Positions 1 through 8,625 of a stretch of DNA of 64,000 nucleotides are shown in pieces. This stretch comes from Gemmataceae bacterium. Lineage in GTDB: Bacteria; Planctomycetota; Planctomycetia; Gemmatales; Gemmataceae. The stretch's first letter is position 1. Each line of letters starts with the position of its first letter. Both the position numbers and the translations under genes were made by a program. The stretch spans positions 78,688-142,687 of the forward strand of contig JANWVV010000005.1 of the NCBI GenBank assembly GCA_025055795.1. The letters are read 5' to 3'. The notes under the pieces are model-generated. The model was not told where the DNA came from. It searched no databases and saw only the letters and a program-made list of their open reading frames with translations.

Positions 1-866
1 AATTCCGTGCCGTCCCTAAGTACGACCCCGTGCACCCGTCCGTTACGGACCAAAATACGAATCACCTCGGCTTGGGTACGTATTTCAGCACCATAGCTGC
101 GGGCCGCGGACGCCAAGCTGTGGGCGATCATCCCCATCCCACCCCGGACATACCCCCACACGCCCCGTACCCCGTCGCATTCTCCCATCACATGATGAAA
201 CAGAACATAGGCAGTGCCTGGTTGTGAGGGCGATGCAAATGCTCCAATGACGGCATCGGTGGCCAACGTAGCTTTCAATGGTTCAGATTCGAACCAGCGT
301 TCCAAAATGGGACGGGCCGCGGCCGTGAGGATTTCCACCGCTTCGTTAGCAACAGGTATACCCAATCGCTGGAAGCGTCTTCCGATCTGGAGGATTTTCC
401 ACAGGTTGCCCGGCCGCCAGGAAAAAGGATTGGGTGGGGTCTGCAGTAGCAGGGGCTCCAGAAAGTTAGCGACCCGGGTTAGCATTTCCTCATAACGCGG
501 GTAATTTTCAGCGTCCCGGGTAGAAAATTTGGCAATCTCACGCAACGTAATAGTGCGATCCGGACCCATCAGTAGATAGCGTCCATCGGGCAATGGCGTA
601 AATGAGGATGGGTTACGCGGTATCATTTGAAAACCATGACGCTTCAAGTCGAGATCGCGAATGATTTCTGGCCGCAGAAGGCTGTTAACATAAGCAGCTG
701 TGGAAACTTTAAACCCCGGCCAAAGCTCCTCCGTGATACAGCAGCCGCCGAGAATTTCACGACGCTCCAAAACAAGCACCCGCCGACCTGCTTTGGCCAG
801 ATAAGCGGCACACACCAGACCATTGTGACCGCCCCCTATGATGATAACGTCATACTGTGAAGTCAT
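1..866 (-). CDS. FAD-dependent oxidoreductase, phytoene-desaturase-like (C-terminus beyond window)
   Basis: The reading frame opens with ATG at 866 and runs off the left edge, leaving the N-terminal 288 residues. The first residues form a Rossmann FAD-binding fold: a short lead, VIIIGGGHNGL, then an ERR acidic end of the second strand and GGCC. This is the pattern of the phytoene dehydrogenase / PYROXD2-like NAD(P)/FAD oxidoreductases. Later segments (LLMGPDRT, FSTRDAENYPRYEEML, GGMGMIAHSLASAA, then a second nucleotide-fold strand) fit the same family. It probably oxidises or desaturates a hydrophobic substrate, but the substrate cannot be told. The neighbour downstream on this strand is outside the window. 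No carotenoid gene is adjacent, so a carotenoid role is not supported by context. Confidence 0.85.
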   Translation of the reverse strand, partial: MTSQYDVIIIGGGHNGLVCAAYLAKAGRRVLVLERREILGGCCITEELWPGFKVSTAAYVNSLLRPEIIRDLDLKRHGFQMIPRNPSSFTPLPDGRYLLMGPDRTITLREIAKFSTRDAENYPRYEEMLTRVANFLEPLLLQTPPNPFSWRPGNLWKILQIGRRFQRLGIPVANEAVEILTAAARPILERWFESEPLKATLATDAVIGAFASPSQPGTAYVLFHHVMGECDGVRGVWGYVRGGMGMIAHSLASAARSYGAEIRTQAEVIRILVRNGRVHGVVLRDGTE

Positions 867-1078
867 AGATCACCCACCCCTCTGCCCTGCAGTCGGTTCC
901 TGAAGATTTCGAGAGCCGTCCGTACATTCCCCGAGTATCAGGTCAGGTGCCGTGACATTCACAGTGATAGTGGGGCAAAACGAAAAAGCCCACCGCTTAA
1001 GCGATGGAGCCATTGCTACCTGTTATCAAAGCCATACTAGAGTGAAACTTCAGCCATGCTTGGGATCTGGAGCGGTAC

Positions 1079-2062
1079 TCACTCGTTCACGACTATTTCG
1101 CCATTTGCTCGCGTGCACCAGGCAGCAAAAGTGGTCACTGAGATGGTAGCGCGCAGGTAGCGAACGGAACCGTCTCCGTATAAGGCGTTCAAGCCAGCCG
1201 TATGGAACGAATAGGGTGCACTACTCCCCTCGGTGCCGAAAACGGGATCGGGATAGGTGGTATAGTTGTAGCCGTTGGTGCACCCCGCAGCGCAACTGCC
1301 GGGATAGCCAGCGCCATCACTACTTGAGGGCAAATAGTCGAGGTCGGAAGCGGGTCGGGCCCAGCCACCTCCATTGACTTTCAGACCGGGAGGAGTACCA
1401 AAAGGCCGACCTAAGCGATAGATTTGCGGTCGACCCGCTGATTCCACCAGTAGAAAGGTGTTTGATAGTCCATCCGTGACATCACCCACCCGTACACGGG
1501 CATTCTTCTGGAATATGCCCGGTATAGCACGTCCTGTGGTATTAACGTTGGTCGCAAGGGGAGAAATACCGGTTACCGCTGCGTAGTCACTCACAGCAAT
1601 AACATTCCACTGATTGGTTTGCGGATCACCGTCCTTACGGTCCGGATCAGGTGTTGAGGGACATTGGAGGATCCGTATTGGTACCGAGGTTAATGGCAAA
1701 TTGTTCTGCCCAACCCAGGTTTGCGTCAAATCATAGTTCCGACGTAAATTATCCTGCTCGATGTAAGGAAGGATGAAGATCGTCCAGCTCACCCGAGGTT
1801 GCGTCGTAACCCCTGTCGGCCGGATGCTGGTCGGAAACGTGCCGTGAGCACTTTCGTAGTTCAGAATTGCTAAGCCAGTTTGTTTCAAATTATTCTGACA
1901 TGTGGTGCGTGCCGCTGCTTCCCGAACCTTTTGTACCGCTGGTAGCAGTAACCCTATCAGTACGGCAATGATGGCGATAACGACCAACAGTTCAACCAAA
2001 GTAAACGCTCGCTTTTTGGACGTCCTAGCATCGATCCCATAGGTTACTACGCCTGAAAACAT
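1079..2062 (-). CDS. DUF1559 domain protein (type II pseudopilin-like, planctomycete family)
   Basis: The N-terminus carries a prepilin-type cleavage and methylation segment (KKRAFTLVELLVVIAIIAVLIGLLLPAV), starting about residue 16 from the chosen start. The C-terminus carries the planctomycete H-X9-DG signature (HTAGLNALYGDG). Together these define the DUF1559 family, thought to be exported pseudopilins of a type II secretion or pilus system and present in dozens of copies in planctomycetes. The start at 2062 is preferred over an ATG at 2089 because AAAGGAG lies seven bases ahead of it. The protein is then about 327 residues, normal for the family. It stands alone, with a long gap upstream that holds a possible lipoprotein remnant. 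The exact partner machinery is unknown. Confidence 0.93.
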   Translation of the reverse strand: MFSGVVTYGIDARTSKKRAFTLVELLVVIAIIAVLIGLLLPAVQKVREAAARTTCQNNLKQTGLAILNYESAHGTFPTSIRPTGVTTQPRVSWTIFILPYIEQDNLRRNYDLTQTWVGQNNLPLTSVPIRILQCPSTPDPDRKDGDPQTNQWNVIAVSDYAAVTGISPLATNVNTTGRAIPGIFQKNARVRVGDVTDGLSNTFLLVESAGRPQIYRLGRPFGTPPGLKVNGGGWARPASDLDYLPSSSDGAGYPGSCAAGCTNGYNYTTYPDPVFGTEGSSAPYSFHTAGLNALYGDGSVRYLRATISVTTFAAWCTRANGEIVVNE

Positions 2063-2089
2063 CACATTTCTCCTTTCATTAAAAAACAA

Positions 2090-2636
2090 AGTTGCATTTT
2101 ACAGCACAAACATACACAACTAAATTGCTTAATTTTTCTCAAAACTGCGACTGCACGATTGCCAGAAATAAATCATAATGTCGATGGTATTAATCATCTT
2201 TATTTCTATGATGTCATACTCTACTATCGGAAGCAGAAATAGTCAACTGGGATTGCTGATTTTTGATTTTTCCTCACAGCCGGAAAGCAGGCCGAGGACA
2301 ATCAAGCTGAAACATAACTTGATGTGGATTAGGTAGATAACTTCATCCCTGGCACTGCGTAGAAGGAAGTGCTTTCGGCAAGGTTTGCATAGCATCCGGG
2401 CCCAAAAGTCCCCTGCCCTGACTGACAGATGACACTGAAAGATGATGAGGCTGCAGCTGGAGAACCGCGGCAATCCTTTCGAGCGAACGAAAAAGATTCG
2501 ACAGACCCCGTTGGAGGAGTGCTCCTGAAATAGAGGTGTAAGGTTTCAGAAAAAAACCTGTCGAGTCGCGGGATATCTTTAAGGTTATCAGCAGATTGAA
2601 GAATATATTACCCCGGCACGCACAATTTACCAATAA
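2090..2636. other. gene-poor gap between MFS transporter and DUF1559 gene
   Basis: Apart from the short lipobox-bearing frame described separately, I see no credible gene, terminator or strong promoter here. The long minus-strand frame near 2343-2633 lacks a ribosome binding site and recognisable features. Confidence 0.5.
2243..2326 (-). pseudogene. possible lipoprotein signal-peptide remnant
   Basis: In one minus-strand frame the residues KLCFSLIVLGLLSGCEEKSK appear: a basic residue, a hydrophobic core and a lipobox (LLSGC) followed by charged residues, then a stop six codons on. No ATG, GTG or TTG lies in frame just before the lysine. An ATG with AGGG close by lies in another frame and meets a stop after five codons. 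DUF1559 genes in planctomycetes are often accompanied by small lipoproteins, so this may be a decayed or frameshifted copy. Chance occurrence is equally possible. Confidence 0.25.
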
Positions 2637-4517
2637 CTAGTAGTCATGCGTTTCCCGCTCTGTTCCTCCTTGCTCCAGATGGATTTGCTTATATCCACCT
2701 AGCAACCAGAAGTAAACGATCAGAATAAAAAAGCCCACAGCTAATGTGGCCGGTACAGCAGCCGTGTAGAATAGGGCCATCTTTGCCCCATAGAGGCGAG
2801 CCTGGGGCAGTATGCCGCGATCTTCCTCAAAATAGGGTAATCCCTCCTGTTGCCACCAACCGTAGAGTTTGCGAAGATTGGCTTCCAACTTGGGCTCCAC
2901 AGACCGCCCTTCCCTCTTAAGCCGTTCGAGCGTTTCCAGATCACTCTCCAAGGTCGTCTTGGTCATCGCTTGAGGCTTACCCTGATTTTCGACTACCTTC
3001 AGATGATCTTCGAACACTTTCAGTTTCGCGTTGTCGATGCCTGCCACCGGGGGGGCAATGGTCGGCCAGACTGTGGTCAAAAATGGGAAACCCTTGCTAT
3101 CGGGCTCACCGCTTTCGGTACGAGCCATGTAACGTTCATAAGTCTTTTGCCAATCAGGGCGTTGCTGGAGATATGCTACTGCGAAGTAGTCTTGTTTGTA
3201 TCCAATTCCCGGTCCGCCCAGGATACCCGCACTGATCATGCCAATCCCGCCGCTGAGGCCCAATGCTAACGCTCCCCCCTTGGGAAATCGCTCCGAGATG
3301 ACCCCCAATAGTGTCGGCCAATAGAACGTCTTGCCGATGCCATAAACTGTTACTGCCACCAGCCACGGACCGATGGAGTTAATCGCGGGACTTCCCAACA
3401 AATACAACCCTAAGGTGCCTAGAACTGCACTGCCGAACAGCAATCCGACGGGATTGATTTTGTGAACAATCGGACCAGCAAAAAAGCGGAGTGTGAACAT
3501 CAATATATTTGTCCAAATGAATGCCAAAGTGGCTTGGGTTTGATCCTGGACGACCTGGTTGGTGATGTTAGTAATCCAGCTATCTGTCCCTAGTTCGACG
3601 TATCCAACCAAAGCATGCATGAGGTAAAGGAGAGCTAGTACCCAACTTCCGATGCTGAAGCGTGTGTACCAAGCGAAGGCCAGCCAAATCAGAAACGCCA
3701 GGACCCAGCCGGTGGCACTAAGGAACATGTCCCGTTTGTGGGGTTCATCGGTAGCGATGGCGGGTCCGATCACACTGGGCAGAAAATTGGCCAACGCCAT
3801 CGCAATCATGATTGCTGCAAAGGTGAAGCCGAACAGGCCGATGGTTTTCATCATGTCCGGAACGGAAACACCAGCACTTCTCGCTTCCGAGCTGGGAAAG
3901 CGGCGACCAACCATCATGATGCCATAAATGAACACAGGGATGAGGAAAACGCCCAATTTGTACTCCCACCGGACTTGACCGGCCAGTTGGTTGAACCCCA
4001 GCATGATGACAGCTCCCAGGATCAAGCCGCCAGGCCAGCCGGCATGTAAGATGTTCAACCAATGGGTCTTATTCTTCGGAAACAACGTGGCTGTTAAGGG
4101 GTTTATGACCGCTTCGCAGGTACCATTGCCAAGGGCAAACAGCCACATGCCCAGATTCAGGCAATAGAAAGCCCCCTCCTTGCCATACTGATTAAAGACA
4201 GGCGTGGCGGCAAAAGTGACCACAGCGGAAAGAGTGTGCAAAACGAACGCCACAGCCATCAGCTTGCCATAACCAAACCGGTCTGCCAGAAAGCTGAAAA
4301 AGATGATGGCTAAACCAAAACCGACCAGTCCTCCACCGGTGATCGTGCCTAATTCTGTCTGAGTAAAGCCGAACTGATCGCCCCAGTCCTTAAGAATTTC
4401 AACACCGCGAACGGAAAAACCGATGCCGGCAGCGATCAACGTGAAAAAACTGGCCCAAAAGAGAATTTTGTCATTCAGGCTGGGACCATTCGAAGCAACG
4501 GCAGAGGTCGGGTTCAC
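2637..4517 (-). CDS. MFS transporter with large hydrophilic insertion before the last helix
   Basis: An integral membrane protein of about 626 residues, with about twelve hydrophobic helices and the MFS loop 2-3 signature (FLADRFGYGKLM, close to the GxxxDRxGR consensus) near residue 80. The GTG at 4517 is preferred over the ATG at 4586 because GGAAGGGAG sits seven bases upstream and the extra N-terminal residues look non-coding. It should be a secondary transporter driven by an ion gradient; the substrate is unknown. Between the penultimate and last helices lies a polar segment of roughly 130 residues rich in Lys, Glu and Leu (VFEDHLKVVENQ, LESDLETLERLKREG) that probably forms a helical or coiled domain. 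This makes it longer than the usual 400-450 residues. No metabolic genes are adjacent. Confidence 0.88.
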   Translation of the reverse strand: MNPTSAVASNGPSLNDKILFWASFFTLIAAGIGFSVRGVEILKDWGDQFGFTQTELGTITGGGLVGFGLAIIFFSFLADRFGYGKLMAVAFVLHTLSAVVTFAATPVFNQYGKEGAFYCLNLGMWLFALGNGTCEAVINPLTATLFPKNKTHWLNILHAGWPGGLILGAVIMLGFNQLAGQVRWEYKLGVFLIPVFIYGIMMVGRRFPSSEARSAGVSVPDMMKTIGLFGFTFAAIMIAMALANFLPSVIGPAIATDEPHKRDMFLSATGWVLAFLIWLAFAWYTRFSIGSWVLALLYLMHALVGYVELGTDSWITNITNQVVQDQTQATLAFIWTNILMFTLRFFAGPIVHKINPVGLLFGSAVLGTLGLYLLGSPAINSIGPWLVAVTVYGIGKTFYWPTLLGVISERFPKGGALALGLSGGIGMISAGILGGPGIGYKQDYFAVAYLQQRPDWQKTYERYMARTESGEPDSKGFPFLTTVWPTIAPPVAGIDNAKLKVFEDHLKVVENQGKPQAMTKTTLESDLETLERLKREGRSVEPKLEANLRKLYGWWQQEGLPYFEEDRGILPQARLYGAKMALFYTAAVPATLAVGFFILIVYFWLLGGYKQIHLEQGGTERETHDY

Positions 4518-5055
4518 GGACTCACTCCCTTCCGAAACAAGCAGTACAGGACAAGATGCAAAAATACGGACTGAATTCGATTTCAATGACTACCCAGGAT
4601 TAAAGCTTGCCCCACGCGTTAGTTACGTTTTCTATCGCACAGGCCTCTCACGCAACCGGAAGCGCGATTTTCAGTACTATGTCTCGCCGATGGTGCCCTG
4701 ATCCTCGGGTTTGGCCCGGTTTTAGACCTACCCTGGAGCTTAGGGCCCTGAGATTCAGCCCCAACTGGTGCCGCAAAACACAAACCAGTACCGGCACACG
4801 CCAGGTTCGCTTCTGCATAAGTTGTCTATTGTTCTTCAGGGAAAGCGTGCAAAAGTTTACCAACTGGTCAAGGGCTTTGCCAAACAAAAAGTGGTTTTTT
4901 TTACGGCAAATATCATCTTTCTTGCCGTATGAATCAACAAAATGCCCTAATTGGGCGGGTTGTAGCGGCAATACAGGGGAGACTGCAAAAAGGCCCTGCT
5001 CCTCTGCACGACCTACTATCAAGCTTGCGAGCAGCAATGGACGACCACATGTTAC
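4518..5055. other. non-coding gap upstream of the MFS gene
   Basis: Several overlapping frames exist on both strands, but none shows a ribosome binding site, domain or plausible composition. It probably holds divergent promoters for the MFS gene and the recombinase unit. I could not identify a convincing -35/-10 pair. Confidence 0.4.
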
Positions 5056-5370
5056 ATGAATCGCCGATGGTCGGAGAAGCATTCAACGTGGAGTGTTATC
5101 GCCCTTATCAAAGGGAGCCATCGTTTCGTGTTTGTGTACGATGAAGTAAGTCGCGACGCTTTGATCCACGAATTGCGATGTCGGGCAGCGGATCCTGATT
5201 CATTAATCAACTGGCAAGATGTCACGGCAATAACGCAGCGGATTCGCCAGGCAACGGCCAATGGCTCACAACCCGGCGAAGTGGTATCCGGTCCTGCACC
5301 TGGTCTGACGATAAACGATCCGAATGATGGTTCCGATTCATTTGGTAACTCGGATGCCGAGGTGTCTTGA
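5056..5370 (+). CDS. small uncharacterised soluble protein ahead of xer
   Basis: A 104-residue frame ending 108 bases before the recombinase. The central part (FVFVYDEVSRDALIHELRC, then DPDSLINWQDVTAITQRI) has alternating hydrophobic and polar residues, as in a compact alpha/beta fold, while the last 30 residues are acidic and Ser/Gly/Asn-rich. No signal peptide or membrane segment is seen. The ATG at 5056 has no good ribosome binding site. A GTG just inside (codon in TTCGTGTTTGTG, with AAGGGAG ahead) is a possible real start. I do not recognise the family with certainty. Confidence 0.55.
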   Translation: MNRRWSEKHSTWSVIALIKGSHRFVFVYDEVSRDALIHELRCRAADPDSLINWQDVTAITQRIRQATANGSQPGEVVSGPAPGLTINDPNDGSDSFGNSDAEVS

Positions 5371-5478
5371 GAAAAAAATTGTGTGAACGCAATATGTTGA
5401 TTCAGAGGGCATTTAATCGGTCGCGTTCATCCACCATATGGTCATTCCAAGATAATCCGGTAGCAGGGTAACCACGAG

Positions 5479-6393
5479 TTGACTCCCTTGACTCTAGAAC
5501 AGCATCTGGCTGAATTTCTTCTGCATCTTGGCATGGAAAAGAATGCCGCCACGATGACCATTAAGTCCTATCGCGAGGACTTGATGCAACTACTGGCTTT
5601 TTTGCGGGAACAGCGTGGCAAGTCTTCGCTAACTGTAACAGATTGGAATATCCGTTCCCTACGTGCATATCTTGCCTGGTTGCATGAGCAAGGGTATTCC
5701 CGAAGTACTATCGCTCGTCGACTAGCTGCCGTGCGTGCCTTTGGCCGTTTTCTATGCCGGCAAGGGGTAATCTCTCAGAATCCTGCACAAAGTCTGCGTA
5801 GTCCGCGTCAAGAGCGAAAACTGCCCCATTTTTTGACGCCAGAGCAGGTTTTGCGACTGGTCCAGGCTCCTCAAGGTCAGAACTGGCAGAGTTTGCGAGA
5901 CCGGGCTATTCTGGAAGTGCTCTATTCCGCCGGTTTGCGTGTGAGCGAGCTGGTTGGTCTGGACTTGGAACGTGTGGACTTGCGTGAAGGCTTTTTGCAC
6001 ATCCATGGCAAAGGCAAACGGGAACGCTTGGCCTTACTGGGCCCGTCAGCCCAACAGGCTCTAGCCGCCTGGTTGCATGCCCGTGCCCAGTATCTGCAGC
6101 AACGCCGGCGCCAAAGCTCTGCGGTATTCATTAACCGCTTCGGGACACGATTGACCAGTCGTAGCGTGGGCCGGTTGCTCCATCACTACCTTCGCCAGAC
6201 GGGAGTGGACCCACGCACGACTCCCCACACGCTCCGCCATTCCTTTGCCACCCATCTGTTAGACAACGGCGCCGATATCCGCGGTGTGCAGGAACTATTG
6301 GGGCATAAACAGTTGACTACCACGCAAATTTATACCCATGTATCGCCGGGCCGTTTGAAAGAGAGCTATCGTCAGGCTCACCCCCGCGCCTGA
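5479..6393 (+). CDS. tyrosine recombinase XerC/XerD
   Basis: Site-specific tyrosine recombinase of 304 residues, the normal Xer length. The N-terminal SAM-like core-binding domain spans about residues 5-95. The catalytic domain carries all six expected residues: R154 (AGLRVSEL), K178 (HGKGKRER), H250 and R253 (HTLRHSF), H276 (LLGHKQL) and the nucleophile Y285 (IYTHVS). Xer proteins resolve chromosome dimers at dif during division, acting with FtsK. The start is a TTG (5479). There is no strong upstream site, but the N-terminus then matches the family. Whether it is XerC or XerD cannot be decided here. No integron, phage or genomic-island features surround it, so a housekeeping role is more likely than integration. 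Confidence 0.93.
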   Translation: MTPLTLEQHLAEFLLHLGMEKNAATMTIKSYREDLMQLLAFLREQRGKSSLTVTDWNIRSLRAYLAWLHEQGYSRSTIARRLAAVRAFGRFLCRQGVISQNPAQSLRSPRQERKLPHFLTPEQVLRLVQAPQGQNWQSLRDRAILEVLYSAGLRVSELVGLDLERVDLREGFLHIHGKGKRERLALLGPSAQQALAAWLHARAQYLQQRRRQSSAVFINRFGTRLTSRSVGRLLHHYLRQTGVDPRTTPHTLRHSFATHLLDNGADIRGVQELLGHKQLTTTQIYTHVSPGRLKESYRQAHPRA

Positions 6394-6478
6394 ATCGACA
6401 TATATGGGACCAACACAAGTCGGTAATCAGCCCCTGACATGGCAACCACACCACTGGATTAGGAATGGGGAATGATCC

Positions 6479-7666
6479 ATGCGGTTAACACCTGGCAAGT
6501 GTCTGCACCTCGTACTTGTGATAACAGGAATGTTACAACTCAGGCCAATCCAGGCACAATGGCTTCGGACTACGGAAACGTTGCCATGGGAAACGGATTA
6601 CAACACGGCACGCAAACGAGCTGCCGACCACGGATTACCTCTTTTTGTGGTCATCGGTACCCAAAACTGTTACTATTGTCGCAAACTAGAGAATGGTCCG
6701 TTACGTGATCCGCAACTGAGCACACACCTGCAGCGGCATTTCGTACTGTTGAAAATCGATGCACATCGGGAACCGGAGCTTACGCGGGCCTTGCGTGTTC
6801 AGGCTTACCCGACCATTGTGCTAGCTGGTCCGGACGGAAAGATTCATGCATTTCTCGAAGGATACATGGAAGCTCCACGCCTGGAGGAGCATTGTAAGCG
6901 TACTCTGCTAGCAGTTAGTACAACGGAGGGAACCGCTCGCGATTTCGAGCAGGCCCGGCAGGCCCTGGCCAGCGGTGACTACCCCCGCGCGGTTACTCTC
7001 CTGAGGCAAGTCGCTCGGGAAGCTGGCGAACAGCCGATCGGTCAGAAGGCCCGGCAGTTGCTCGAAGAGATCGAGCAGCAGGCCGCCACGGAACAGCAAC
7101 GGGTGGAAACCCTGTTGGCCCAAGGACAAACCCCTGAGGCATTAGCAGTTCTAACTAATATCGTGCGAAGCTACGCGGGCACCCTCGCCGCGGAGCGAGC
7201 TGCCGGACAAATAAACCGGTTAACCGCGCAGCCCGACGTGCAGCAGTTACTACAACAGCGGGGTGCCCAGGATCTGCTGGCTGCCGCCCGCGAGGATTTC
7301 CGCTTGCTCCGCCTCTACGATTGCCTTCTTAAATGTGAGCAGTTGCAAACGCATTATGCGAACCAGCCTGAAGCCCAACAAGCCGCCCAACTGCTGGCCG
7401 AGATCCGCAAAAATCCTCATCATCTGGCCCGTGCTTGTGACCAATTACAGCAACGAACCATCCAATTGTCCCTCCTGCTCGCAGAGGCTTGGCTAGCTCA
7501 AGGGAAAACGGCAGAAGCCGCTGCTTGTTTTGAACGAGTGATGCGGCTAGCCCCCGATTCACCTGAGGCCCGCGTCGCTGCAACTGCTCTCAGTCGCTTG
7601 AAAGCGCAAGGCAGCGGCATCCCGACAAGCGGTCCCCTCCAACCAGACACGTCACGCGGCCGGTAG
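6479..7666 (+). CDS. exported thioredoxin-fold protein with TPR-like C-terminus
   Basis: This 395-residue protein starts with a signal peptide (about residues 8-27, ending QAQ) and continues with a thioredoxin domain. That domain has a C64-Y-Y-C67 active site (TQNCYYCRKLE) and the cis-proline P111 (QAYPTIVL). The remainder, residues about 150-390, is Ala/Gln/Leu-rich with repeated helix pairs (QARQALASGDYPRAVTLL, AEAWLAQGKTAEAAACFERV) typical of TPRs. It is probably a periplasmic thiol-disulfide or chaperone-like protein with a protein-binding platform. The partner is unknown. AGGAATGGGG precedes the ATG. It lies 85 bases after the recombinase and could share its transcript. Confidence 0.85.
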   Translation: MRLTPGKCLHLVLVITGMLQLRPIQAQWLRTTETLPWETDYNTARKRAADHGLPLFVVIGTQNCYYCRKLENGPLRDPQLSTHLQRHFVLLKIDAHREPELTRALRVQAYPTIVLAGPDGKIHAFLEGYMEAPRLEEHCKRTLLAVSTTEGTARDFEQARQALASGDYPRAVTLLRQVAREAGEQPIGQKARQLLEEIEQQAATEQQRVETLLAQGQTPEALAVLTNIVRSYAGTLAAERAAGQINRLTAQPDVQQLLQQRGAQDLLAAAREDFRLLRLYDCLLKCEQLQTHYANQPEAQQAAQLLAEIRKNPHHLARACDQLQQRTIQLSLLLAEAWLAQGKTAEAAACFERVMRLAPDSPEARVAATALSRLKAQGSGIPTSGPLQPDTSRGR

Positions 7667-8058
7667 CTGTATTTGACCCGTCGATAACACAATTTCTGAG
7701 CATGTCCGCTCAATCCTCTTGAAAAACATCTTCAAATGTGTATACTATGAAAGACAAGGCAGCTAAGGGTTTGATAACTTCGATGCTTAAGGGGGGATTA
7801 GCCAGACCGCTCAGATGACGAAGGCACAATATATGCCATTTCCAAATTCCCTGACATGACGAGCGACCATTTGTTCCAGCTAAAGGTCGACCCTATTCCC
7901 TCTGTGAAGACGCTCTATCACATGGTGAGCGTGACATAGTTTGTTCATTGGCAGGAGCGACATATGTAAGTTCAGTAGATGAGAGCGAACCGTCATGGAA
8001 ATCTGAAGGAATGTTGAGTATCACTCTTTCGCCGTGTAGAAAGCTACGGGAGGGAAGC
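7667..8058. other. gap between thioredoxin-TPR gene and small membrane protein
   Basis: It holds the candidate promoter described separately and no gene I can support. The in-frame extension upstream of the chosen GTG at 8059 (residues MAGATYVSSVDESEP onward) has no ribosome binding site. Confidence 0.4.
7719..7746 (+). promoter_or_regulatory. candidate sigma-70-type promoter
   Basis: TTGAAA at 7719 and TATACT at 7741 are separated by 16 bases. It lies after the thioredoxin gene and faces the small membrane protein, but more than 300 bases ahead of its start, so assignment is uncertain. Confidence 0.3.
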
Positions 8059-8475
8059 GTGGGGTTCGAGCTGTTAGTTATTGGCGGCATAGTCTTGGCC
8101 GCCCTGCTAGTGCTGGTGTGGTGGGGGATCCGATATGAGCAACAAAAGGCCACGCTCATCCACACGGAACGGCGGCTTGCCTTGGAGCGTGGTGTCCCAC
8201 TGCCAGACGCGGAAGTGGCCCGCTGCACCGCCTTGGGCTGGATCGGAACGGTTGTCCCGGTATTCAGCCTGGGCGTGGCCGCCGGGGTAACGTTCTTGTT
8301 GGTTCCACCGCATACGCCGGAGCCAAGCCTTGGCGGCTTGCTCGCTGTATGGTCGGCGTGCGGAGTAGTAGCAGTGAGCGGTGTGGTCGCTGTGGTGATC
8401 CGCCTTCGCTCTGCACCTGTCCGGTCACCCGAAGCTGACTCTGCGGACGCCTCTGCTTCCAATCGCTCGCCGTAA
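8059..8475 (+). CDS. small membrane protein of unknown function
   Basis: A 138-residue protein with three hydrophobic segments: residues about 3-20 (FELLVIGGIVLAALLVLVWW), about 57-78 (IGTVVPVFSLGVAAGVTFLLV) and about 88-110. Between the first two lies a charged cytoplasmic-type loop (RYEQQKATLIHTERRLALERG) resembling the YEQQ/ERR segments of small planctomycete inner-membrane proteins. GTG at 8059 is chosen because GGGAGGGAA lies directly upstream and the first helix begins at once. An ATG at 8011 is the alternative. No family can be named safely. Confidence 0.65.
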   Translation: MGFELLVIGGIVLAALLVLVWWGIRYEQQKATLIHTERRLALERGVPLPDAEVARCTALGWIGTVVPVFSLGVAAGVTFLLVPPHTPEPSLGGLLAVWSACGVVAVSGVVAVVIRLRSAPVRSPEADSADASASNRSP

Positions 8476-8625
8476 TGGCTCCCATTGACCGTGTAGCTGT
8501 TGACTGCGGGTGTATATGTCGACAAAGGGATGGTAAAAGGATTACCTACCACACTCGAACTTGAGCCATAAACATGGCAGCGTAATCAAGTTAGCTAAAG
8601 TTGATGAACCCTTAGATAACACGGA

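Noticed and set aside
7893..8552. Long minus-strand frame opposite the small membrane protein
   Set aside because: Thr/Ser/Arg-rich composition with no domain or ribosome binding site; the plus-strand frame shows membrane helices and a good GTG start.
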